Origin: Brevibacterium luteolum | Lineage (GTDB): Bacteria; Actinomycetota; Actinomycetes; Actinomycetales; Brevibacteriaceae | Reading direction: 5' to 3' | DNA: 64,000 nt | Assembly (NCBI RefSeq): GCF_013004595.1 | Contig: NZ_JABEMC010000005.1 | Span: 186,001 to 250,000 of the forward strand | In this document: positions 53,528 to 62,240 of the stretch, piece by piece | Numbering within the stretch: the stretch's first letter is position 1 | Layout of the letters: each line of letters starts with the position of its first letter | Translations under genes and position numbers: made by a program | The notes under the pieces: generated by a model | Told to the model about the DNA's origin: nothing | Databases searched by the model: none | The model's input: only the letters and a program-made list of their open reading frames with translations

Positions 53528-54778
53528 TCACGGCCCCAGCAGCGCAAGCGGCACAACGGCGATCCCATCGGGACGGCGGTATGCCGTCGTCCCTGTGGTG
53601 ACGACCACGAGGTCTGCAATCCGGTCTGGAATCTGGTCGCGCAGCCACAGTAGATGTCTGACGTCTGCAGGGGAGACACTGGGCGTGAGTTTGACCTCGC
53701 AGCCGACGACCTGCCCATCGACGCCTTCGACGATGAGATCGACTTCGCGATCTCCGCCATACATCCGCAGATGTCTCACGCGGGCTTCCGCGGCTTGAGC
53801 AGCGACTTTTACGCTCAATGTGACAAGCGATTCGAAGAGGGGACCCAGCATATGCGAACCCGTTCTCCCTACCAGGGAACCAGCAGACAGGCCCAGCAGT
53901 CGTGCCGCCAGCGCAGGGTCGGCGAGATGGTGCTTGGGTGCTTCCTGGAGTCTGCGCAGATCATTGTGTGCTGGCAGCCAACCAGGAACCGGGTCGAGCA
54001 GCCACAGCCGGGTGAGGTGCTCCCGATACGCCATTGTGGTCGTCTTCGCCGGCTGTGAACCGTCGCCTCCGGTGGTGGCATCGAGTATTTTCGAGTAGGC
54101 CGTCGTCGTGGACACAGCCGCCGCATAGGCGGCAAGCCACCGGCGCAGCACCTCTGGACGACGCACACGAAAACCCGAATCCGGAAGCTCACGGTCGATG
54201 ATTCTGTCGATGTAGGAGTCGAGCATTGCTCGTCTGACTCGCGGCGCGGCCGTCATGACGCCCGGGAATCCACCAGCGGCGATGGACTCTGCATAGTCGG
54301 CGACGGTGAACTGGGACTCCCCTTCGATCGCGCGCTGCTCCCCGCTCAGCAACGCAGCCAACGACACGGTGGGTGTCACGGCGCCTCGCTCATGCAGCGC
54401 CATCGGCCGCATCCGGAGCGAGAGGATCCGTCCTGCTCCGCTATGCGTACCAGCGGCATCCGTTGGAGTCGCCGACCCTGTCAGGAGAAACCGGCCGGGT
54501 TCAGCTCCGGCATCGACCCGCCGGCGGACTGCATCCCATACCTGCGGGAGCTTCTGCCATTCATCGATGAGCAGCGTGCCTTGTGGCACTGCTGAAAAGG
54601 TGAAGTCGGCGGCGGCGATCTCTCGCTGCCCAGGGTCATCGAGCATCCACTCTGTGGAAGCCCGCCGAGAAGCGGTATCGGTCTTGCCGACGCCCTTGGG
54701 GCCGTCGATGGCGATAGCCGGCGCCATCGACATGAGATCGTCCAGCTCCGTATCAATCGTTCGACGCTGATAATCCAT
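53528..54778 (-). CDS. AAA ATPase with C-terminal DUF4143
   Basis: 416 aa. Walker A is DGPKGVGKTDTA near residue 23; Walker B-like GTLLIDEWQKLPQVWDAVRR; sensor FLLTGSATPTDA. The DUF4143 domain (about 215-400) ends with a nuclease-like strand pattern REVDLIVEGVDGQVVGCEVK (D ... E-x-K), similar to the PD-(D/E)XK core. The start at 54778 follows AAAGGG. Such proteins are of unknown role, sometimes linked to defence or toxin-like loci. Four 23-bp repeats sit in its upstream region. Confidence 0.88.
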   Translation of the reverse strand: MDYQRRTIDTELDDLMSMAPAIAIDGPKGVGKTDTASRRASTEWMLDDPGQREIAAADFTFSAVPQGTLLIDEWQKLPQVWDAVRRRVDAGAEPGRFLLTGSATPTDAAGTHSGAGRILSLRMRPMALHERGAVTPTVSLAALLSGEQRAIEGESQFTVADYAESIAAGGFPGVMTAAPRVRRAMLDSYIDRIIDRELPDSGFRVRRPEVLRRWLAAYAAAVSTTTAYSKILDATTGGDGSQPAKTTTMAYREHLTRLWLLDPVPGWLPAHNDLRRLQEAPKHHLADPALAARLLGLSAGSLVGRTGSHMLGPLFESLVTLSVKVAAQAAEARVRHLRMYGGDREVDLIVEGVDGQVVGCEVKLTPSVSPADVRHLLWLRDQIPDRIADLVVVTTGTTAYRRPDGIAVVPLALLGP

Positions 54779-54846
54779 GCACTGCCCTTTCCGCACTCTG
54801 CGCGATCACCCGCACTCGTTGCCCGAGTGCCAACGGCAGCCCGTTG

Positions 54847-54938
54847 ACACTACCATCTACGACACTCGAACACTCCCTTACACGACACTTATACACTACC
54901 ATCCACGATACCTGAACACTACCATTCACGATCGCACG
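54847..54938 (-). repeat. Four tandem 23-bp repeats upstream of the AAA/DUF4143 gene
   Basis: Units at 54847-54869, 54870-54892, 54893-54915 and 54916-54938. On the minus strand each carries GATGGTAGTGT or a close variant and TCGTGGATGGTAG-like cores. The second copy is the most diverged. They lie 69-160 nt upstream of the ATPase start, in the gap it shares with the divergent ThDP gene. Confidence 0.75.
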
Positions 54939-55059
54939 TGAAGCGGTTCCGACCTGAACCCAGAACAACCCGGATTCTCCATCCAGACGACGGCGGGCGC
55001 GCTGCGCGCCGGACGGCACGGCCCTGCACGCGGGCTGGAATCTGTGATTGAGTGTGGGT

Positions 55060-56796
55060 ATGACGCGCATCACCTCCACTGCTGACTCCTCCCCTGCCGC
55101 CTCCGCCCAGGACTCCGCCGCCGGCCCCGATGCCCCCGCCTCCCGTTCGGCTGGGCACCTCATCGTCGCCCAGCTCGAAGCCGAGGGCGTCGAGCGCATC
55201 TACTGCGTGCCCGGCGAGTCCTACCTCAATGTGCTCGACGGCCTGCACGATTCGACCATCCGCACCATCACCTGCCGGCAGGAGGCCGGTGCCGGGTTCA
55301 TGGCACTGGCCGAGGGCCGGATGACCGGCCGGCCGGGCATTGCGATGGTCACCCGCGGGCCGGGTGCGGCCAATGTCATGATCGCCGTGCACACCGCCTA
55401 CCAGGACGCCACGCCTCTCGTCATCTTCGCCGGCCTCATCCCCACCGACCACCGCGGCCGCGAGGCCTTCCAGGAGTTCGATCTGGCTGGCTGGTTCGGC
55501 ACGACGGTGAAGAAGACCCTCATCCTCGACCACCCCGATGAGGCCGCAGCCCTCGTCGCCGATGCGATGCACACCGCCGCCTCCGGCCGGCCCGGCCCGG
55601 TCATCGTCGGTCTCCCCGAGGACCCGCAGCTCATCACCACCCAGGCGGACACCGTCACCCCGCGCCCCGTTCCCGAGGTGGTGCCCACCGCCGCACAGAT
55701 CGCCTCAGTCGCCGAGGCGGTCGCCAGAGCCCGCCGCCCGGTGCTCATCGTCGGCGGCGAGCGCTGGGATGAGCAGTCCTCCCGCACGGTCGCTGACTGG
55801 GCGGCCGGGCTCGGGATGGGCATCATCGCCGACTTCCGCGCCTACGACGGCATCGACCATGATGAGCCGCACTACCTCGGTGCGCTCGGCTTCGGTTCGG
55901 CACCCCTGACCCGCAAGGCCTTCGACGAGGCCGACCTGCACGTCTACCTCGGCTGCCAGCGCACCGATGTCTCAACGAACTCGTACTCGATCGGCTGCAG
56001 CCCGGACCACACGATCGTCATCAGCCCTGATCCTGACCTGCATGCACACTTCGGGCCGGTCGATGAGCAGATCATCGCCACCACCCGTGGCTTCGCCCAA
56101 GCACTCACCAGCACTGACGCAACGACCGGCACCGAGGCGACCACCGCCTCGGGAACGGAGACGAACCTGCCCGACTGGGTCACCGAGACCCGGCAGCGGT
56201 TCCAGCAGTGGCGCGAGATCCCAGCACCGACTGGTGATGAGGACCCGGCCTATGTTGATATGGACACCGCCTTCGGCGAGGTGCGCCGCCTGCTGCCGGA
56301 TGATGCGATCATCACGTATGGGGCGGGCAACTACTCCGGCTGGGCCTCGCGCTACCTGCCGGTGCACAGCTTCCCGTCAGTGCTCGGCCCGCGCAACGGG
56401 GCGATGGGCTTCGGGATGCCGGCGGCGGTGGCGGCTGCGCTCGTGTGCCCGGACCGCCCGGTGCTCGCCGTCGCCGGCGACGGCTGCTTCCTCATGAACG
56501 GCCAGGAGTTCGCCACCGCGGTCGCCCATGACCTGAATATCACCGTCATCATCAACGACAACAGCGTCTACGGCACGATCGTCGGCCACCAGGAGCGCGA
56601 CTATCCCGGCCGGCCGGAAGGCACTGGGCTGAAGAATCCGGACTTCGCCGCCTACGCCACCGCCTTCGGCGGCGCCGGATTCAGTGTGACCCGCACTGAG
56701 GACTTCGCGGCCGCCTTCGAAGCGGCGCTGAACCATCCGGGTCCTGCGCTCGTGCAGGTGCGCACTGACCCGGCGATCCGCTTCACCCGCAGCTGA
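55060..56796 (+). CDS. ThDP-dependent acetolactate synthase-like enzyme
   Basis: 578 aa. Pyr domain with YCVPGESYLNVLDGLH and the catalytic Glu in TCRQEAGAGFMALAEGR; central domain; PP domain with the cofactor motif GDGCFLMNGQEFATAVAHDL and IINDNSVYGTIV. A Thr/Ser-rich linker (TSTDATTGTEATTASGTETN) between the central and PP domains is encoded by a perfect 19-bp dispersed repeat at 56140, and another copy encodes PVPEVV at 55667. The amidohydrolase gene follows 31 nt later, so one pathway is likely. The precise reaction is unknown. Confidence 0.88.
   Translation: MTRITSTADSSPAASAQDSAAGPDAPASRSAGHLIVAQLEAEGVERIYCVPGESYLNVLDGLHDSTIRTITCRQEAGAGFMALAEGRMTGRPGIAMVTRGPGAANVMIAVHTAYQDATPLVIFAGLIPTDHRGREAFQEFDLAGWFGTTVKKTLILDHPDEAAALVADAMHTAASGRPGPVIVGLPEDPQLITTQADTVTPRPVPEVVPTAAQIASVAEAVARARRPVLIVGGERWDEQSSRTVADWAAGLGMGIIADFRAYDGIDHDEPHYLGALGFGSAPLTRKAFDEADLHVYLGCQRTDVSTNSYSIGCSPDHTIVISPDPDLHAHFGPVDEQIIATTRGFAQALTSTDATTGTEATTASGTETNLPDWVTETRQRFQQWREIPAPTGDEDPAYVDMDTAFGEVRRLLPDDAIITYGAGNYSGWASRYLPVHSFPSVLGPRNGAMGFGMPAAVAAALVCPDRPVLAVAGDGCFLMNGQEFATAVAHDLNITVIINDNSVYGTIVGHQERDYPGRPEGTGLKNPDFAAYATAFGGAGFSVTRTEDFAAAFEAALNHPGPALVQVRTDPAIRFTRS
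56140..56158. repeat. Dispersed repeat inside the ThDP gene
   Basis: ACCACCGCCTCGGGAACGG within the coding sequence, identical to 48472-48490. It encodes TTASGTE of the interdomain linker. A reverse-orientation relative (CCGTTCCCGAGGTGGTG) is at 55667-55683 in the same gene. Confidence 0.8.
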
Positions 56797-56827
56797 GCGG
56801 CCGGCAGCCAGACGAAGGAGGTCTGAG

Positions 56828-58522
56828 ATGCGACTCGACACGATCATCCGCAATGCCCGCATCCACACGATGGCCGGTGATGGCGCGCCCGCGCCCGAGG
56901 CGGTGGGGATCGCCGGTGGCCGGATCGTCGCCTTCGATGATGAGCTGGAGGGCTCGTACGCCTCGGCCGGCGAGGTCGTCGATGCCGCCGAGCTGACCGG
57001 TGATGCAGGCGGTGCTGGCGGTGGTGCGGGTGCGGGTGTGCCGACGGTGGTGCCCGGGTTCATCGACGCGCACTGTCACACGACGTGGTTCGGGCTGACG
57101 CTTGCCAGTGTCGATGTCGAGAACTGTCCCGGCGGCCTCGATGAGGTCTACGGCCGGCTGGCCACGGCTGCCGAGAAGCTGCCTGACGGTGAGTGGGTGC
57201 AGGCGACCGGGTACTCCCACCACGACTACGGTGGCGCCTATCCGGACCTCACCGTCCTCGACCGGATCACCGGTGGCCGGCCACTGTTCATGCGGCAGGT
57301 GAGCGGCCATTCGGCGATCGTCAACACCGCCGCCCTGCGTGCTGCCGGAATGCTCGAACCCGGCTACACGGATCCGGCCGGCGGCAAAGTCGTCCGCGAC
57401 GCCGACGGCCGCCCGACCGGGCTGGTCGAGGAGACCGCGCAGACGCAGGTGCAGGATCTCATCCGGCCGTATTCGGTCGAGACGATCGTCCACGCCCTCG
57501 ACCTGGCCACCGCCCACTACGCGAAGGAGGGGATCACGAGCTTCGGTGAGGCCGGGATCGCCGCAGGCTGGATCGGGCATTCGCCGCTGGAGGTCTACGC
57601 CTACCAGCAGGCCCGCCAGGCCGGGCTGCTGCGGGCGCGTGCCCAGCTCATGCCCGTCATCGACGCCCTCCACCCAATCCACGGCCACGCCGCCGACACC
57701 CCGGAACTCGGGCTCGACCTCGGCATGGTCACCGGGTTCGGGGATGACGAGATCCGCATCGGCCCGGTCAAGATCTTCATGGACGGCGCACTGTCGGGCC
57801 GAACCGCGGCACTGCACGAGCCCTATGTCGGCCAGTCCGATGCCGGGTACCTGCAGGACGACCCCGAAGTGCTGCGCGCCCAGACCCTGGCCGCCTACCG
57901 GTCCGGCTGGTCAGTGGCCGTCCACGCGATCGGCGACCGGGCTGTCGATGAGGCGATTCACAACATCACCGCAGCCGTCGATGAGTGCGGGCCACGGGCG
58001 TTTCCCAACCGGATCGAACACGCCGGGATGATCCGCACCGAGCAGCTGCCTGTCCTTGCCGAGTACGGCATCGCGGTGACCCCGCAGGCGGCGTTCTTCG
58101 ACAACATCGGCGACGGCATGCTCGACGCGATCGGTGAGGAGCGCGCCCACCTGCTCTACCGCGGCCACTCCTTCCTCGAGGCCGGCGTGACGCTGGCCGG
58201 CAGCTCGGATCGGCCGTGCGCGGAGGGCAATGTGCTGCGCGGCATGCAGTTGTTCATGACCCGCCTGACCCGCTCCGGCCGCGTCTCAGGACCCAGCCAC
58301 GAACGCCTGTCCGCGCACGAGGCGCTGGCAGCCTACACCTCGGGCGCGGCTGCCGCGATGGGCATGACCGGCACACATGCCGGCCGGGCCGGTGAGCTCA
58401 CCCGCGGGGCGCTGGCCGACCTCGTCATCGTCACCGGTGACCCGCTGGACACCGCTGCCGAGGCGGTGACCGGGCTGGGTGTGAAGGCGACGATGCGCGG
58501 CGGGCAGTGGACGCACCGGTGA
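56828..58522 (+). CDS. YtcJ-like amidohydrolase
   Basis: 564 aa metal-dependent hydrolase of the amidohydrolase superfamily 3. Metal motif VPGFIDAHCHTTWFG at about residue 75; further pieces: YSHHDYGGAYPDLTVLDRIT, MRQVSGHSAIVNT, VKIFMDGALSGRTAALHEPY, AVHAIGDRAVDEAIHN and AGSSDRPCAEGN. A GAAGGAGG site precedes the ATG. Members act on cyclic or linear amides such as formamides. It is cotranscribed with the ThDP enzyme, so substrates of the two may be linked. Confidence 0.9.
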   Translation: MRLDTIIRNARIHTMAGDGAPAPEAVGIAGGRIVAFDDELEGSYASAGEVVDAAELTGDAGGAGGGAGAGVPTVVPGFIDAHCHTTWFGLTLASVDVENCPGGLDEVYGRLATAAEKLPDGEWVQATGYSHHDYGGAYPDLTVLDRITGGRPLFMRQVSGHSAIVNTAALRAAGMLEPGYTDPAGGKVVRDADGRPTGLVEETAQTQVQDLIRPYSVETIVHALDLATAHYAKEGITSFGEAGIAAGWIGHSPLEVYAYQQARQAGLLRARAQLMPVIDALHPIHGHAADTPELGLDLGMVTGFGDDEIRIGPVKIFMDGALSGRTAALHEPYVGQSDAGYLQDDPEVLRAQTLAAYRSGWSVAVHAIGDRAVDEAIHNITAAVDECGPRAFPNRIEHAGMIRTEQLPVLAEYGIAVTPQAAFFDNIGDGMLDAIGEERAHLLYRGHSFLEAGVTLAGSSDRPCAEGNVLRGMQLFMTRLTRSGRVSGPSHERLSAHEALAAYTSGAAAAMGMTGTHAGRAGELTRGALADLVIVTGDPLDTAAEAVTGLGVKATMRGGQWTHR

Positions 58523-58569
58523 ACCGGCCGGCACTCCAGCGTCTTCCCAGCGCGTGAGTCGCTGGCGGC

Positions 58570-58575
58570 TACAGT
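58570..58575 (+). promoter_or_regulatory. TACAGT -10 box of the YigZ gene
   Basis: TACAGT ends 7 nt before ATG 58583, again leaderless geometry without a ribosome site. Confidence 0.5.
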
Positions 58576-58582
58576 GGCACCC

Positions 58583-59197
58583 ATGGGCTATCAGACACTG
58601 CGTCGGGAGGCGCATGCCGAGATCGAGATCAAGCGCTCGCGCTTCATCGCCCGCGTCGTTCCAGTCGAGACCGAGGAGGCCGCCCGTGCGGTCATTGAGG
58701 AGCAGCGGGCTGCGCATCCGAAGGCTCGCCATCACTGCACGGCCTTCATCCTCGATGCCGATGGGCGCACACAGCGCTTCAACGACGACGGCGAGCCGGC
58801 CGGTACGGCCGGTGCCCCGATCCTGGAGGTGCTCACCGGCCATGAGCTGACGTATGTGGTGGCGGTGGTGACCCGGTACTTCGGCGGCACGCTGCTGGGC
58901 GCCGGCGGGCTCGTGCGCGCCTACGGCGGGGCGGTCTCCGCGGCACTCGAGGACGCGCAGGTGGTGACCCGTACGCTGCTGACCCCGGTGACGGTTGAGT
59001 TGAACTATGCCACGGCGGCTGCCGCCCAGCGGCAGGCCCAGCAGGCCGGATGGGAGGTCATCGACAGCGACTACAGTGCCAGCGTGCGGCATGTCTTCGC
59101 GGTGCCAGCTGACGAGGTGGAAGCGTGTGCAGCGATGCTCGCTGACGTCTCGGCAGGACTCGCCGCTCCCGAGGTGGGGGATCCGGTCTATCGCTAG
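58583..59197 (+). CDS. yigZ: YigZ/IMPACT family protein
   Basis: 204 aa. The signature KRSRFIARVVPVETEEAARA near residue 14 is followed by HHCTAFILDADGRTQRFNDD, GEPAGTAGAPILEVL and VVTRYFGGTLLGAGGLVRAY. The C-terminal half is the DUF1949 ferredoxin-like fold. The family is conserved but of unclear biochemical role; eukaryotic IMPACT regulates GCN2, and YigZ may bind RNA or a translation factor. It appears to have its own leaderless promoter. Confidence 0.92.
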   Translation: MGYQTLRREAHAEIEIKRSRFIARVVPVETEEAARAVIEEQRAAHPKARHHCTAFILDADGRTQRFNDDGEPAGTAGAPILEVLTGHELTYVVAVVTRYFGGTLLGAGGLVRAYGGAVSAALEDAQVVTRTLLTPVTVELNYATAAAAQRQAQQAGWEVIDSDYSASVRHVFAVPADEVEACAAMLADVSAGLAAPEVGDPVYR

Positions 59198-59319
59198 GCC
59201 GGCTGCAGTGCCGGATCGGTTGGTGTCACTGCGCCGGCTGGTCGGTGCTCGGCTGGGAGCAATGCCGGTGGGGATCAGTGCCCGTCTGGGACCGGTGTTC
59301 GGCTGGGATCGGTGCGTCG

Positions 59320-59820
59320 TCAGTCGAGGCTGGCGATACGGGCGACCTGTGCATTGGTGAGCATGACGAGGTCATCGGGACGCAGTTCGATCTCCAAGCC
59401 GCGGCGGCCGGCTGAGACGTAGACGGTGGAGAAGTCCTGAGCGGAGAGATCCATGACCACCGGCGAGGAGTTGCGCTGGCCGAAGGGGCTGACGCCGCCG
59501 ATCATGTAGCCGGTGCGGCGCTCGGTTTCGGCGATGCCGGTCAGCTGAGCTTTCTTGCCGCCGCACACGCCGGCGATCGCCTTGAGATCAAGCTGTCCGG
59601 AGACGGGCACAAGTGCGACGACTGGTTCCTGATCGACGTGGATCATGAGCGTTTTGAGGATTCTGCCGGATTCGACGCCGAGCTTCTCTGAGGCTTCGGT
59701 GCCGTAGCGGCGGCGGGCCGGATCGTGGTCGAACTCATGAACCGAGTAATCGATGCCGGCGAGGTTGAGCACGCGCAGGGCGGGGGTAGCCGCGGCGTGT
59801 GATCGAGCTGCAATCGACAT
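59320..59820 (-). CDS. ybaK: Cys-tRNA(Pro) deacylase, YbaK/EbsC family
   Basis: 166 aa trans-editing enzyme that hydrolyses mischarged Cys-tRNA(Pro). Typical blocks: TPALRVLNLAGIDYSVHEFD, the catalytic Lys region RILKTLMIHVDQEPVVALVP, GGKKAQLTGIAETERRTGYM and GGVSPFGQRNSSPVVMDLSA. Start ATG 59820. It is the only gene on its strand here. The preceding gap (59198-59319) contains low-complexity GGTG-rich sequence and no gene. Confidence 0.93.
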   Translation of the reverse strand: MSIAARSHAAATPALRVLNLAGIDYSVHEFDHDPARRRYGTEASEKLGVESGRILKTLMIHVDQEPVVALVPVSGQLDLKAIAGVCGGKKAQLTGIAETERRTGYMIGGVSPFGQRNSSPVVMDLSAQDFSTVYVSAGRRGLEIELRPDDLVMLTNAQVARIASLD

Positions 59821-60006
59821 GGGTGTTCGCTGCCTCCTGCCTGCCGGGTCAGTCGGGGACCTGACGGTTCGGCGGGCCGGTGTGTAGGTGCTGATCGGAC
59901 GGGTGGACGACAGCTACTTTAAATGACCGATCAGTCCGATGACCAATCTTTTGTCCGTCCCCGACAATCCGGTAGGAGATCAGGGGCGGATCCAGAAGCG
60001 TTTTTG

Positions 60007-60426
60007 TCAGCCCCAGCCGAGTTCGTGGAGGCGTTGGTCATCGATGCCATGATGGTGGGCGATCTCGTGGACGATCGTGGTGAGGATCTCCTCGCGCAGC
60101 CGTTCGGCCGTACGGGAGAACTCGATGAGGTTGATGCGGTAGAGGAAGATGACGTCTGGGGGCACAAAGGCCCACGGGTCGCCGCGCTCGGTCAGCGGGA
60201 TGCCGTCGTAGACACCGAGGATGTCCGGTTCCTCCGGCGGGGGCTCGTCCTCGGCGAAGAGGACGACATTGTCCATGTAGTCGAGCACACCTTCCGGCAG
60301 CTCGCCCATCACCTCGTCGACGAGGTCGTCGAAGATCGCGTACAGCGCATCGAAGGTCGCATCGTCGATCGGCTCGAGTGACTCGTGCTCGCCGGGACCC
60401 GCATGATCAGGGTGACCGCATGTCAT
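60007..60426 (-). CDS. Zincin-like metallopeptidase family protein (DUF1025 type)
   Basis: 139 aa. Extended zinc motif HEIAHHHGIDDQRLHELGW at the C-terminus (HExxHxxGxxD), with MTCGHPDHAGPGEH at the N-terminus adding a possible extra metal site (Cys/His). The middle has acidic EDEPPPEEPDILGVYDGIPL and FLYRINLIEF strands typical of this short actinobacterial family. Protease activity has not generally been shown. The ATG at 60426 is overlooked by two palindromes from 4 nt upstream. Confidence 0.88.
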   Translation of the reverse strand: MTCGHPDHAGPGEHESLEPIDDATFDALYAIFDDLVDEVMGELPEGVLDYMDNVVLFAEDEPPPEEPDILGVYDGIPLTERGDPWAFVPPDVIFLYRINLIEFSRTAERLREEILTTIVHEIAHHHGIDDQRLHELGWG

Positions 60427-60429
60427 GGC

Positions 60430-60462
60430 CTCAGTCTACTGAGACACCTCAGTCCACTGAGG
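60430..60462. promoter_or_regulatory. Two tandem palindromes before the metallopeptidase gene
   Basis: CTCAGTCTACTGAG (60430-60443) and CCTCAGTCCACTGAGG (60447-60462), each a near-perfect palindrome with a 4-nt centre, spaced 18 bp centre to centre. They begin 4 nt upstream of the start codon. They could be operators or an mRNA structure that covers the ribosome site. Confidence 0.6.
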
Positions 60463-60551
60463 CGAGCCGACTGGCAGGCGGAGTGAGCGAGGGAGCGCGG
60501 ACCACCTCGGGTGCGGTGAGCGACATCACAGGAAAAGTCCGCCGACCCGTT

Positions 60552-60581
60552 TTGCAAATCCACCGAGCGGTGCGCTAAGCT
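60552..60581 (+). promoter_or_regulatory. Promoter of the tRNA cluster
   Basis: TTGCAA (60552-60557) and TAAGCT (60576-60581) with an 18-nt spacer, about 64 nt before tRNA-Glu. Confidence 0.5.
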
Positions 60582-60644
60582 ATCGGAGGTTCATGCGCCG
60601 GACAAACCGGAGCTGACAGCCTCATCGGGAGACTGATGCGGGAG

Positions 60645-60717
<73 letters not shown>

Positions 60718-60760
60718 CGTGTAGGATGGAGTTCGCCCCATCCGGCACACAAATGAATAA

Positions 60761-60834
60761 GGCCCTGTGGCGCAGTTGGTTAGCGCGCCGCCCTGTCACG
60801 GCGGAGGTCGCGGGTTCGAGTCCCGTCAGGGTCG
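60761..60834 (+). tRNA. tRNA-Asp(GTC)
   Basis: 74 nt without encoded CCA. Acceptor GGCCCTG/CAGGGTC, discriminator G, anticodon arm CCGCC-CTGTCAC-GGCGG giving GTC, T arm GCGGG-TTCGAGT-CCCGT. Confidence 0.97.
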
Positions 60835-60844
60835 CGGAGCAATC

Positions 60845-60870
60845 GGCTCTTCTGTTTCAGAAGAGCCTTT
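60845..60870 (+). terminator. Terminator after tRNA-Asp
   Basis: GGCTCTTCT and AGAAGAGCC form a perfect 9-bp stem with a 5-nt loop followed by TTTG, 10 nt after tRNA-Asp. It separates tRNA-Glu/Asp from tRNA-Phe. Confidence 0.8.
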
Positions 60871-60915
60871 GTTCTATCAGCAGGCAGACGAGCTGCGCTC
60901 GCTGCCAGCGGATCT

Positions 60916-60991
60916 GGCTCTGTAGCTCAGTTGGTAGAGCGTTCGACTGAAAATCGAAAGGTCACCGGATCGACGCCGGTCGGAGCCACCA
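60916..60991 (+). tRNA. tRNA-Phe(GAA)
   Basis: 76 nt with encoded CCA. Acceptor GGCTCTG/CGGAGCC, anticodon arm TTCGA-CTGAAAA-TCGAA giving GAA. The T-loop reads ATCGACG, with A where most tRNAs have T54. Its 3' end is 83 nt from the stop codon of a tyrosine integrase, so it is a likely integration site. Confidence 0.96.
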
Positions 60992-61018
60992 GAAGAACCG
61001 AAACTAGGTGTCTAGAGC

Positions 61019-61067
61019 AAAACCCCTGGTCAGAGCGGAAATCACCACCGCACAGGCCGGGGGTTTT
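61019..61067. terminator. Hairpin between tRNA-Phe and integrase
   Basis: AAAACCCC and GGGGTTTT can pair with weaker pairs inside, over a wide loop, followed by CGC. The position between convergent transcription units suggests a terminator. Confidence 0.5.
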
Positions 61068-61074
61068 CGCTTGC

Positions 61075-62127
61075 TCAGACCTCATCTGCCACTGACTCAC
61101 CGTGACCTCCTTGCGTAAGCTCAGACATGGACCCGTAGAACCGTTCGACCGTGCGCCGCGCAGCCTGCTTGCCCGCTGTCGTGTAGAGACTCGTCACCGC
61201 GAGAGACGAGTGACCCATGAACTCGCGGACATCGTGGGCAGGGATACCGGCATCCAGCCACGCCGTCGCCGCGTGATGCCGCAAGTCGTGCCAGCGGAGA
61301 CCCGGACGTACCTCGTCCCGCAGCTGTCGCCAACGCAGCTCGCGCGCCAAGTTCGACGGGTGCACCGGCTTACCAAGAGGACTCGTGCACATCAGCGTGC
61401 GCGGGTCTGCCGCAGCGAGGTCAACCCCGTGGGCCTCGATGCTATCCAGCAGCTCTGGCAGTATCGGCACGTAACGCGGCTTCCCGGACTTCGTTGTCAC
61501 TCGGTGCCCTTGCCGGTCCAACTGCGCATTGACCAACAGCAACCGCCGTTCCAGCTCGGCCTGCCCAACTGTGACTGCGGTAGCTTCCGAGAGCCGCAGC
61601 CCGGCGTATGCCATGAACCCGAACAGCAGCCGATAGCGGCGCGGGACCACCGTAAATAGCTGCGACAACTGCGTTTCTGTCAGCGCGTACGAGTCACGCG
61701 GTTCCGCCTTCTGCCGGGGCAGCTCAATCTGCTTCGCAGGATTCGCCCATATCAACCGTTCGCGCACCGCCCGCTGAAGAATGCGCGAGAGCACAGCCCT
61801 CGCATCCGTCTTAGTCGAACGAGCCCCTGACCACGAGAAGTACGCGTCCTCAATATCCATCGGTGACAGCTCATCCAGCCGATAATCACCCAGCGACGGA
61901 CGGACGCGCAGCCGCCAGCCAATTTCGTATGACGTCCGTGTTGACTTCGAGACCTGACGGAGCACCGCAGGCAGATGCTCAGCGCCAAAATCTGCGAGAG
62001 TTGGTAAGGTCGCCGCTCGTGTCCCTTTTAGTGTTTGCTCATCGACTCGGGTGAGGGCACCCGGCAAAATGCTGCGCATTTCACCGGCTATCGACACGGC
62101 CCCGGTCATTCGCTCTGCCGCACCCAC
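61075..62127 (-). CDS. int: Tyrosine recombinase/integrase
   Basis: 350 aa phage-type integrase. SAM-like core-binding N-terminal half (residues 50-135), catalytic domain with Arg in AYAGLRLSEATAVTV, Lys in TKSGKPRYVPILPE, box II HDLRHHAATAWLDAGI, His in FMGHSSLAVTSLY and catalytic Tyr in RFYGSM or the preceding SLYTTAG. GTG start behind GGGAG. The gene ends next to tRNA-Phe, the usual placement for an element that integrates into a tRNA 3' end. No excisionase gene is visible within the window. Confidence 0.93.
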   Translation of the reverse strand: MGAAERMTGAVSIAGEMRSILPGALTRVDEQTLKGTRAATLPTLADFGAEHLPAVLRQVSKSTRTSYEIGWRLRVRPSLGDYRLDELSPMDIEDAYFSWSGARSTKTDARAVLSRILQRAVRERLIWANPAKQIELPRQKAEPRDSYALTETQLSQLFTVVPRRYRLLFGFMAYAGLRLSEATAVTVGQAELERRLLLVNAQLDRQGHRVTTKSGKPRYVPILPELLDSIEAHGVDLAAADPRTLMCTSPLGKPVHPSNLARELRWRQLRDEVRPGLRWHDLRHHAATAWLDAGIPAHDVREFMGHSSLAVTSLYTTAGKQAARRTVERFYGSMSELTQGGHGESVADEV

Positions 62128-62165
62128 AGCAGACTCCCGTCCTCAAATTTCCCCATGAGGTTGCG

Positions 62166-62217
62166 TGTCAACGACGGCTGAATTTTGACCCCTTAGCGAC
62201 GGCTGAATTTTGACCCC
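62166..62217 (+). mobile_element. IS21-like terminal repeat remnant
   Basis: TGTCA followed by two copies of a 21-nt sequence beginning CGACGGCTGAATTTTGAC, 25 bp apart (62172-62192 and 62197-62217). TGT ends with tandem subterminal repeats of this kind are typical of IS21-family elements. No istA/istB genes are here, so this looks like a single left-over end. It lies between the integrase start and the CGNR gene stop. Confidence 0.55.
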
Positions 62218-62240
62218 CTGTTGTTGTGGTTGTGTTGGTT

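Noticed and set aside
60916..60991. A54 in the tRNA-Phe T-loop as a sign of a decayed tRNA
   Set aside because: All stems are intact and CCA is encoded; the substitution may be a normal lineage variant, so no claim is made.
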